Source: Streptomyces sp. NRRL S-118 (GTDB taxonomy: Bacteria; Actinomycetota; Actinomycetes; Streptomycetales; Streptomycetaceae). From it: a DNA stretch of 14,577 bases. The stretch spans positions 40,384-54,960 of the forward strand of contig NZ_KL591008.1 of NCBI RefSeq assembly GCF_000716335.1. The letters are read 5' to 3'. Positions within the stretch are counted from its first letter, which is position 1. The number at the start of each line of letters is the position of its first letter. The notes under the pieces were generated by a model. It ran no database searches. It had not been told where the DNA came from and saw nothing but the letters and a program-made list of their open reading frames with translations. Shown here piece by piece: positions 7,098 to 13,494 of this stretch. The position numbers were made by a program, and so were the translations under genes.

Positions 7098-7961
7098 CTA
7101 CGGCAGCTGCGCCGCCCGCGCCTCGCGGCTCACCCGCCGGTTGTCGCGGAAGGTGTTCACGCGCCGGGCCGTCGCGAAGAGGGGGATCACGGCGCCCAGC
7201 ACCACCTGGAGCGCACAGCCGGTCTGGAGCAGCAGCTGGCCGCCCGGGGCGTCGAACGCCCACGCCGCCAGCAGGCCCATCGCCCCGACGATCCAGCTGA
7301 GCATCGCCACCGCGAGGACACCCCGCGGCTTGGGGTACTCCACCCGGCTCACCATCAGCCACGCCGTGCCGATGATCGCGAGCAGGGTCGGGATGAACGG
7401 CAGCTCCAGCAGCACGATCGAGACGACCGTCAGCGCCCCGAACGGGGACGGCATGCCCTGGAACATGCCGTCCTTCATGGTCACGCAGCTGAATCTCGCA
7501 AGCCGCAGCACCACCGCCAGCAACACCACGATGGCCGCCACCGCGGACACCCGCTGGTGCGCGTCATGCGTGACCATCCCGTACACCAGCACGAAGTACG
7601 CCGGGGCCAGACCGAAGCTGATCAGGTCCGACAGGTTGTCGAGCTCCGCGCCCATCGGCGAGCTGCGCAGCTTGCGCGCGACGAGCCCGTCGAACAGGTC
7701 GAAGACCGCCGCGCACAGCATCAGGATCACGGCGGTCGCGGCGGAGTGCCGCGCCATGCCGGTCTCGTCGCTGCCCGTCAGGTGCGGGATCAGGATGCCG
7801 GTGGTGGTGAAGTACACCGCCATGAAGCCGCACGTGGCGTTGCCCAGCGTGAGCGTGTCCGCTATTGAGAGCCGCAGTGACAGCGGCATCTCCTCGGCCT
7901 CGTCGGCGGCGTCCGCCTCCGCGGCCCAGTCGGCCCGTGTATCGGGATCAATCACGGTCAA
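7098..7961 (-). CDS. pssA: CDP-diacylglycerol--serine O-phosphatidyltransferase
   Basis: A 287-residue membrane enzyme that transfers phosphatidyl from CDP-diacylglycerol to serine, giving phosphatidylserine. The CDP-alcohol phosphatidyltransferase motif is visible at 88-112: D88, D91-G92, A95-R96, G104, D108 and D112, with all four aspartates present. The spacer between AR and G is seven residues, against eight in the usual consensus. DNLSDLISFGLAPAY after it is the phosphatidylserine synthase type. About eight hydrophobic segments follow. The start is uncertain: TTG at 7961 has GGGGGTGA six bases upstream, while GTG at 7955 would give a shorter N-terminus; both overlap the end of psd. An acidic N-terminal stretch precedes the first membrane helix. 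Psd decarboxylates its product. Confidence 0.92.
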   Translation of the reverse strand: MTVIDPDTRADWAAEADAADEAEEMPLSLRLSIADTLTLGNATCGFMAVYFTTTGILIPHLTGSDETGMARHSAATAVILMLCAAVFDLFDGLVARKLRSSPMGAELDNLSDLISFGLAPAYFVLVYGMVTHDAHQRVSAVAAIVVLLAVVLRLARFSCVTMKDGMFQGMPSPFGALTVVSIVLLELPFIPTLLAIIGTAWLMVSRVEYPKPRGVLAVAMLSWIVGAMGLLAAWAFDAPGGQLLLQTGCALQVVLGAVIPLFATARRVNTFRDNRRVSREARAAQLP

Positions 7962-8604
7962 TTCGAGTCACCCCCGCGGTCGTGGTCTGACCGACCTCGA
8001 CAGCGACGTCGACACCTTCCGGAAGGTAGATGTCAACGCGCGATCCGAAGCGGATCAGACCGATGCGCTCGCCCTGCTCGACCTTGGTCCCCTGGGGGAT
8101 GTACGGCACGATGCGCCGGGCGACCGCCCCCGCGATCTGCACCATCTCGATGTCGCCGAGCTCGGTGTCGAAGTGCCAGACAACGCGCTCGTTGTTCTCG
8201 CTCTCCTTGTTGAACGCCGGCACGAACCCGCCCGGCACGTGCTCGACCGACGTCACCGTGCCCGCGAGCGGGGCGCGGTTGACGTGGACGTTCAGCGGGC
8301 TCATGAAGATGGCGACCCGCGTGCGTCCGTCCTTCCACGGCATGATGCTCTGCACCACCCCGTCGGCGGGCGAGATGACCCTGCCCTGAGCGATCTCGCG
8401 CTCGGGGTCGCGGAAGAACCACAGCATGCCCGCCGCCAGCGCGGTGGTGGGCACAGCGATGGCCGCGGCGCGCTTGGAACGGCGCGCGCGGGCAAGACTG
8501 AGTGCAGCGGTGGCGACGGTCGGCAGAAGCCACGGCGACGCTCCGCGAGCGATGCGCACGCCGAGGAGGCTGTCGCGAGGTGCAGAGGTTTGGCTGTGGG
8601 GCAT
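7948..8604 (-). CDS. psd: Phosphatidylserine decarboxylase proenzyme (short type)
   Basis: A 218-residue proenzyme that converts phosphatidylserine to phosphatidylethanolamine. FFRDPERE, then ISPADGVV and MSPLNVHVNR, are family landmarks. The self-cleavage site is FGSRVDIYLP: cleavage between Gly187 and Ser188 would give a beta chain of 187 residues and a 31-residue alpha chain with an N-terminal pyruvoyl group. This is the short, soluble-to-peripheral PSD class. Two hydrophobic stretches (WLLPTVATAALSLA and AAAIAVPTTALAAGMLWFF) before the core likely attach it to the membrane. The ATG at 8604 is chosen because GAAGG lies six bases upstream (8611-8615). The frame stays open for 56 codons more, to the mcd stop, but that extension crosses the candidate promoter and has no family look. 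It overlaps the pssA start. Confidence 0.93.
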   Translation of the reverse strand: MPHSQTSAPRDSLLGVRIARGASPWLLPTVATAALSLARARRSKRAAAIAVPTTALAAGMLWFFRDPEREIAQGRVISPADGVVQSIMPWKDGRTRVAIFMSPLNVHVNRAPLAGTVTSVEHVPGGFVPAFNKESENNERVVWHFDTELGDIEMVQIAGAVARRIVPYIPQGTKVEQGERIGLIRFGSRVDIYLPEGVDVAVEVGQTTTAGVTRIDRD

Positions 8605-8662
8605 GGATGACCTTCGTAGCGGATGATGCCGCGCGGATGCGGGGGACGGCGGCTTTTCGGCG

Positions 8663-8693
8663 ATGCTATCGGTTGCGGGCCGCAACTGGGCAA
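8663..8693 (-). promoter_or_regulatory. Candidate psd-pssA promoter with palindromic operator in its spacer
   Basis: On the minus strand TTGCCC (8693-8688) and TAGCAT (8668-8663) resemble -35 and -10 boxes, separated by 19 bases, slightly longer than ideal. The spacer contains a 15-base palindrome, GTTGCGG-C-CCGCAAC (8672-8686 by plus-strand position). A regulator bound there would block RNA polymerase. The expected transcript would have a leader of about 50 bases before the psd ATG. The gap between mcd and psd is the only sizeable one in this minus-strand group, which fits a separate promoter. All of this is by eye. Confidence 0.45.
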
Positions 8694-8772
8694 GCCAGAA
8701 GCCGAGTCGGCGGCCGGAAGACGATGACAGGGTGTGATCTTCTTCGCGGCCGAACCGACCGAAAAGCGACAA

Positions 8773-9978
8773 TCACCCCTGGAACCGGTACTCCTCCAGC
8801 AACCGACGCCCAATGATCATTTTCTGGATCTCGGCGGTACCTTCACCGATGAGCAGCATCGGAGCTTCTCGGTAGAGACGCTCGATTTCGTACTCCTTAG
8901 AGAACCCGTAGCCACCATGGATACGGAAGGCATCCTCCACGACCTCTTTGCAGTATTCGGAGGCGAGGTACTTCGCCATCCCTGCTTCCAGGTCGTTTCG
9001 CTCCCCGGAGTCCTTTTTGCGAGCTGCGTTGACCATCATGGCATGAGCAGCCTCGACCTTGGTAGCCATCTCGGCCAGCTTGAACTGGATCGCCTGGTGC
9101 TGCGCGATCGGCTTGCCGAAAGTGTGACGCTGCTGGGCATACGAGACACCCAGCTCGAACGCACGCTGCGCGACGCCGCAGCCACGGGCCGCCACATTCA
9201 CCCGGCCGACCTCGACGCCGTCCATCATTTGGTAAAACCCTCGGCCGGTGACCCCGCCGAGCACCCGATTGGCCGGAATGCGCAGTCCGTCCATGATGAG
9301 CTCGGTGGTGTCGACCCCCTTGTAGCCCATCTTGTCGATCTTCCCGGGGATGGTCAGGCCGGGCCGGACCTCTCCGAAGCCGGGCTCCTTCTCCACCAGG
9401 AAGGTCGTCATCGACTTGTGGGGGGCGGTGCCCTCCGGGTGTCCTTCGTCACTTCGGACGAGGACGGCGACGAGCGTGGACGTGCCGCCGTTCGTGAGCC
9501 ACATCTTCTGGCCGTTCAGGACGTACTCGTCGCCGTCCTTGACCGCCTTCGACGTGATCGCCGACACATCCGAGCCGAGCGCCGGCTCCGACATGGAGAA
9601 CGCGCCGCGCACCTCGCCGGCCGCCATCCGGGGGAGGAAGGTGTCTTTCTGCTCCTGCGTGCCGTGCTGCTTGAGCATGTACGCGACGATGAAGTGGGTG
9701 TTGATGATGCCCGAGACGGACATCCAGCCGCGCGCGATCTCCTCCACGCACAGCGCGTACGTGAGCAGGGACTCGCCCAGACCCCCGTACTCCTCCGGGA
9801 TCATCAGCCCGAAGACACCCAGCTCCTTCAGCCCGTCGACGATGTCCTGCGGGTACTCGTCGCGGTGCTCCAGCTGGGTCGCGACCGGGATGATCTCCTT
9901 GTCCACGAAATCCCGGACGGTGGAGAGGATCTCCTGCTGGACGTCGGTCAGACCGTGGGTCTGCGCGAGTCGGGCCAT
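8773..9978 (-). CDS. Acyl-CoA dehydrogenase, probable methylsuccinyl-CoA dehydrogenase
   Basis: A 401-residue flavoprotein of the acyl-CoA dehydrogenase family. FSMSEPALGSD (127-137) is ACAD signature 1, which contacts FAD. The second signature region starts RIHGGYGF (352-359), with Arg352 where Gln is usual. Glu379 in IGEGTAEIQ is at the catalytic-base position of MCAD-type enzymes. By context it should oxidise (2S)-methylsuccinyl-CoA to mesaconyl-CoA, the step between Ecm and the MaoC hydratase. Alphaproteobacterial Mcd is about 550 residues, so this is the shorter actinobacterial form, and isovaleryl-CoA-type activity cannot be excluded. The ATG at 9978 has GGAGAAG upstream and lies two bases after the MaoC stop. 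Codon use changes towards A/T in the last third: 8821-9060 is about 56% GC by hand count, far below neighbouring genes. Confidence 0.88.
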   Translation of the reverse strand: MARLAQTHGLTDVQQEILSTVRDFVDKEIIPVATQLEHRDEYPQDIVDGLKELGVFGLMIPEEYGGLGESLLTYALCVEEIARGWMSVSGIINTHFIVAYMLKQHGTQEQKDTFLPRMAAGEVRGAFSMSEPALGSDVSAITSKAVKDGDEYVLNGQKMWLTNGGTSTLVAVLVRSDEGHPEGTAPHKSMTTFLVEKEPGFGEVRPGLTIPGKIDKMGYKGVDTTELIMDGLRIPANRVLGGVTGRGFYQMMDGVEVGRVNVAARGCGVAQRAFELGVSYAQQRHTFGKPIAQHQAIQFKLAEMATKVEAAHAMMVNAARKKDSGERNDLEAGMAKYLASEYCKEVVEDAFRIHGGYGFSKEYEIERLYREAPMLLIGEGTAEIQKMIIGRRLLEEYRFQG

Positions 9979-9980
9979 GA

Positions 9981-10505
9981 CTACTTCTCCGTCTTTTCCG
10001 AAGGGGCGTTCAGCTCCGGGCGGCCGGGCTGCTCGCCGCCGCGCTCCTTGATGTACGTCTCCGTGGGGACCATCACCTTGCGGCGGAACACGCACACCAG
10101 GGTGCCGTCCTGCTTGTAGCCCTTGGTCTCGACGTAGACGATCCCGCGGTCGCTCTTCGACCGGGACGGGAACTTGTCCAGGACGGTCGTCTCGCCGTAG
10201 ATGGTGTCGCCGTGGAAGGTCGGTGCCACGTGGCGCAGCGACTCGATCTCCAGGTTGGCGATGGCCTTGCCGGAGACGTCCGGCACGGACATGCCCAGCA
10301 GGAGGGAGTAGATGTAGTTGCCGACGACGACGTTCTTCCCGAAGTCCGTCGTCTTCTCCGCATAGTTCGTGTCCATGTGGAGCGGGTGGTGGTTCATCGT
10401 CAGCAGGCAGAAGAGGTGGTCGTCGTACTCGGTGACCGTCTTCCCGGGCCAGTGCTTGTACACGGCGCCGACTTCGAACTCTTCGTAGGTGCGACCGAAC
10501 TGCAT
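9981..10505 (-). CDS. MaoC-family hydratase, probable mesaconyl-CoA hydratase
   Basis: A 174-residue single hot-dog protein of the MaoC dehydratase family. By position it should hydrate mesaconyl-CoA to beta-methylmalyl-CoA, feeding the lyase encoded just upstream. The hydratase-2 region reads LTMNHHPLHMDTNYAE (35-50): His43 and the PLH are kept, but Asn38 stands where (R)-specific enoyl-CoA hydratases have their catalytic Asp. I recall similar N-x-x-P-L-H variants in CitE-linked MaoC proteins, so this may be a subfamily trait rather than a loss. Rhodobacter mesaconyl-CoA hydratase is about twice as long, with two hot-dog halves. The ATG at 10505 is chosen because it lies five bases after the lyase stop with GGAGG upstream and begins the family domain. 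The C-terminal 25 residues are polar and probably disordered. Confidence 0.86.
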   Translation of the reverse strand: MQFGRTYEEFEVGAVYKHWPGKTVTEYDDHLFCLLTMNHHPLHMDTNYAEKTTDFGKNVVVGNYIYSLLLGMSVPDVSGKAIANLEIESLRHVAPTFHGDTIYGETTVLDKFPSRSKSDRGIVYVETKGYKQDGTLVCVFRRKVMVPTETYIKERGGEQPGRPELNAPSEKTEK

Positions 10506-10510
10506 GGTGC

Positions 10511-11476
10511 TCAGGCCTCCGGGGCTTCGAACTTCGAGGTGCGGGTCATGCCGGCGGCGCGGCCCTTGCCGGAGATGACGAGCGCCATCTTGCGGCTGGC
10601 CTCGTCGATCATCTCGTCGCCGAGCATCGCGGAGCCCTTCTTGCCGCCCGCCTCGGACGTGTAGTACTCGTACGCGTCCAGGATGAGCTCGGCGTGGTCG
10701 AAGTCCTCCTGCGAGGGCGAGAACACCTCGTTGGCCGCGTCGACCTGACCCGGGTGCAGCACCCACTTGCCGTCGAAGCCGAGCGCCGCGGCGCGGCCGG
10801 CCACCTCGCGGAAGCCGTCCACGTTCTTGATCTGCAGGTACGGGCCGTCGATGGCCTGCAGGTCGTTGGCGCGGGCCGCCATCAGGATCTTCATCAGGAT
10901 GTAGTGGTACGCGTCGGCCGGGTAGCCGGGCGGCTGCTCGCCGACGACCAGCGACTTCATGTTGATGGACGCCATGAAGTCCGCCGGGCCGAAGATGATC
11001 GTCTCGATGCGCGGGGAGGCCTGCGCGATCGCGTTGACGTTGTTGAGGCCCTGGGCGTTCTCGATCTGGGCCTCGATGCCGATCCGGCCGACCTCGAAGC
11101 CCATGGTCTTCTCGATCTGGGTCAGCAGCAGGTCCAGCGCCACGACCTGCTCGGCGTTCTGCACCTTCGGCAGCATGATGCAGTCGAGGTTCGGGCCCGC
11201 GCCCTCGACGACCGTGACCACGTCGCGGTACGTCCACTCGGTGGTCCAGTCGTTGACCCGCACGACCCTGGTCTTGCCCGTCCAGTCACCCTCGTTGAGG
11301 AACTTGACGATGGTGTGCCGCGCCTCCGGCTTGGCGAGCGGCGCGCACGCGTCCTCCAGGTCGAGGAAGACCTGGTCGGCGGGCAGGCCCTGGGCCTTCT
11401 CCAGGAAGCGCGGGTTCGAGCCGGGGACCGCCAGGCACGAGCGGCGCGGGCGGAGACGGTTCACGGGGGTGGTCAT
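10511..11476 (-). CDS. HpcH/CitE-family lyase, probable beta-methylmalyl-CoA/malyl-CoA lyase
   Basis: A 321-residue TIM-barrel lyase, close to the length of Rhodobacter Mcl1. It should cleave (2R,3S)-beta-methylmalyl-CoA to glyoxylate and propionyl-CoA, the exit of the EMC pathway, and may also act on malyl-CoA. RRSCLAVPGSNPRFLEKA (11-28) is the usual opening. LEDA is at 40-43, Arg73 is in VRVND, Glu139 in QIENAQG and Asp166 in FGPADF are the expected magnesium and CoA-ester ligands. The C-terminal half includes GKWVLHPGQVD, typical of the family. The ATG overlaps the ecm stop (ATGA) with GGAGG upstream. Citramalyl-CoA lyase or citrate lyase beta-subunit labels are possible from sequence alone; the surrounding ccr and ecm favour the EMC role. 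Confidence 0.9.
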   Translation of the reverse strand: MTTPVNRLRPRRSCLAVPGSNPRFLEKAQGLPADQVFLDLEDACAPLAKPEARHTIVKFLNEGDWTGKTRVVRVNDWTTEWTYRDVVTVVEGAGPNLDCIMLPKVQNAEQVVALDLLLTQIEKTMGFEVGRIGIEAQIENAQGLNNVNAIAQASPRIETIIFGPADFMASINMKSLVVGEQPPGYPADAYHYILMKILMAARANDLQAIDGPYLQIKNVDGFREVAGRAAALGFDGKWVLHPGQVDAANEVFSPSQEDFDHAELILDAYEYYTSEAGGKKGSAMLGDEMIDEASRKMALVISGKGRAAGMTRTSKFEAPEA

Positions 11477-13485
11477 GCGGGGACCTCCAGGGGGTCGAGC
11501 TTGTTCGCTTTCCGGATCTCGTCGACGATACGGCCGATGATCTCCGTGATACCGAAGTCCTTCGGAGTGAAGACGGCGGCGACGCCCGCCCGCTTCAGTT
11601 CGGTGGCATCGGCGTTCGGGATGATCCCTCCGACGATGACCGGAATGTCCGACGCGCCGGCCTCGCGGAGCCGGGACAGCACGTCGGGGACCAGCTCGGC
11701 GTGCGAGCCGGACAGGATGGACAGGCCCACGCAGTGCACGTCCTCGGCGAGCGAGGCGTCCACGATCTGCTCGGGCGTGAGCCGGATGCCCTGGTAGACC
11801 ACCTCGAAGCCGGCGTCACGCGCGCGTACCGCGATCTGCTCGGCGCCGTTGGAGTGCCCGTCCAGACCCGGCTTGCCCACCAGCAGCCGCAGCCGCCCCG
11901 CGCCCAGCTCGGACGCCGTGCGCATCACCTTCTCGCGGACCGCGGCGAGCGGAGTGCCCGCCTCGGCGGCGATCGCCACGGGGGCCGACGACACGCCCGT
12001 CGGCGCGCGGAACTCGCCGAAGACGTCCCGCAGCGCCCAGGCCCACTCGCCGGTGGTGACGCCCGCGCGGGCGCACTCCAGGGTCGCCGGGAAGAGGTTC
12101 TCGTCCCCGGCCGCGGTCGCCTTCAGCCGGGCCAGCGCCTCCTGGGCGCGGCCCTCGTCGCGGTTGTCCCGCCACTCGTGCAGCTTCGCGACCACCCGCG
12201 CCTCGTTGGCCGGGTCCACCGTCATGATGGCGGTGTCCAGGTCCGCGGTGAGCGGGTTGGGCTCGGTCGTCTCGAAGATGTTGACGCCGACGATCTTCTC
12301 CTCGCCGGCCTCGATCCTGGCCCGCCGCTCGGCGTGCGAGGAGACGAGCTGCGACTTGAGGTAGCCGGACTCGACGGCGGCCATCGCGCCGCCCATCTCC
12401 TCGATCCGCCGGATCTCGGCGAGGCACTGCCCGACCAGCTCGTCCACCTTCGCCTCGATGACGTGCGAGCCGGCGAAGATGTCGTCGTACTCCAGCAGGT
12501 CGCTCTCGTGCGCGAGGACCTGCTGGATGCGCAGGGACCACTGCTGGTCCCACGGCCGGGGGAGGCCCAGCGCCTCGTTCCAGGCCGGCAGCTGGACGGC
12601 CCGCGCGCGTGCGTCCTTCGACAGCGTCACGGCCAGCATCTCGAGGACGATCCGCTGGACGTTGTTCTCCGGCTGCGCCTCGGTCAGGCCGAGCGAGTTG
12701 ACCTGCACGCCGTAGCGGAAGCGGCGCTGCTTGGGGTCCTCGATCCCGTACCGCTCACGCGTGATCTTGTCCCAGATGCGGCCGAAGGCGCGCATCTTGC
12801 ACATCTCCTCGACGAAGCGGACGCCCGCGTTCACGAAGAAGGAGATACGGGCGACCACATCACCCTTGCGCTCCTCGGGCACCTGGCCGGAGGCGAACAC
12901 CGCGTCGAGGACCGCGATCGCCGTCGACATGGCGTACGAGATCTCCTGGACCGGCGTGGCGCCCGCCTCCTGCAGGTGGTAGCTGCAGATGTTGATCGGG
13001 TTCCACTTCGGGATGTGGTTCACCGTGTAGGTGATCATGTCGGTGGTCAGGCGCAGGGACGGACCCGGCGGGAAGACGTGCGTCCCGCGCGACAGGTACT
13101 CCTTGACGATGTCGTTCTGCGTCGTCCCCTGGAGTCTGGTGATGTCCGCGCCCTGCTCCTCGGCGACCACCTGGTAGAGCGCCAGCAGCCACATGGCGGT
13201 GGCGTTGATGGTCATGGAGGTGTTCATCTGCTCCAGGGGGATGTCCTGGAACAGCCTGCGCATGTCACCGAGGTGCGAGACGGGAACCCCGACCCGGCCC
13301 ACCTCGCCGCGGGCGAGGATGTGGTCGGGGTCGTACCCGGTCTGCGTCGGCAGGTCGAACGCGACCGACAGGCCGGTCTGGCCCTTGGCGAGATTGCGCC
13401 GGTACAGCTCGTTGGACGCCTCGGCCGTGGAGTGGCCGGCGTACGTCCGCATCAGCCACGGCCGGTCCTTGCGACGCTCTGTCAT
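11473..13485 (-). CDS. meaA: Ethylmalonyl-CoA mutase, B12-dependent (MeaA-type)
   Basis: A 670-residue adenosylcobalamin-dependent mutase converting (2R)-ethylmalonyl-CoA to (2S)-methylsuccinyl-CoA. The N-terminal TIM barrel covers about residues 1-510. AFDLPTQTGYD (42-52) is the Ecm form; methylmalonyl-CoA mutases have AFDLATHRGYD there, which is why I prefer ecm to mcm. The C-terminal cobalamin domain carries D542-x-H544-x-x-G, where His544 is the lower axial ligand, followed by LSILSGSHAELV and VIVGG, as expected. Single-chain architecture and full length are intact. The ATG at 13485 begins nine bases after the ccr stop, and a GAGG next to that stop serves as ribosome binding site. Its own TGA overlaps the lyase start. 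Many databases label this family as methylmalonyl-CoA mutase, so the name deserves care. Confidence 0.93.
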   Translation of the reverse strand: MTERRKDRPWLMRTYAGHSTAEASNELYRRNLAKGQTGLSVAFDLPTQTGYDPDHILARGEVGRVGVPVSHLGDMRRLFQDIPLEQMNTSMTINATAMWLLALYQVVAEEQGADITRLQGTTQNDIVKEYLSRGTHVFPPGPSLRLTTDMITYTVNHIPKWNPINICSYHLQEAGATPVQEISYAMSTAIAVLDAVFASGQVPEERKGDVVARISFFVNAGVRFVEEMCKMRAFGRIWDKITRERYGIEDPKQRRFRYGVQVNSLGLTEAQPENNVQRIVLEMLAVTLSKDARARAVQLPAWNEALGLPRPWDQQWSLRIQQVLAHESDLLEYDDIFAGSHVIEAKVDELVGQCLAEIRRIEEMGGAMAAVESGYLKSQLVSSHAERRARIEAGEEKIVGVNIFETTEPNPLTADLDTAIMTVDPANEARVVAKLHEWRDNRDEGRAQEALARLKATAAGDENLFPATLECARAGVTTGEWAWALRDVFGEFRAPTGVSSAPVAIAAEAGTPLAAVREKVMRTASELGAGRLRLLVGKPGLDGHSNGAEQIAVRARDAGFEVVYQGIRLTPEQIVDASLAEDVHCVGLSILSGSHAELVPDVLSRLREAGASDIPVIVGGIIPNADATELKRAGVAAVFTPKDFGITEIIGRIVDEIRKANKLDPLEVPA

Positions 13486-13494
13486 CTGGGGACC

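Noticed and set aside
6394..8610. A very long open frame on the plus strand (over 700 codons)
   Set aside because: It runs out of frame through the GNAT gene and antisense through pssA and psd. Its translation is arginine- and serine-rich without family features, as expected for shadows of GC3-rich genes.
8605..8772. Possible 56-residue N-terminal extension of psd from a TTG at the mcd stop
   Set aside because: The extension has no family similarity, lacks a good ribosome binding site and crosses the candidate promoter. ATG 8604 has GAAGG at proper spacing.
8734..10119. Long plus-strand open frame opposite the acyl-CoA dehydrogenase
   Set aside because: Antisense shadow: the minus strand encodes an intact ACAD with both signatures and the catalytic Glu. 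The plus frame has no plausible domain or ribosome binding site.
10506..11237. Possible upstream extension of the MaoC frame
   Set aside because: It overlaps the lyase gene in another frame and is low-complexity. ATG 10505 starts exactly at the hot-dog domain.
11473..13485. Annotation as methylmalonyl-CoA mutase large subunit
   Set aside because: The AFDLPTQTGYD motif and position directly after ccr fit ethylmalonyl-CoA mutase better, and no small subunit is nearby.
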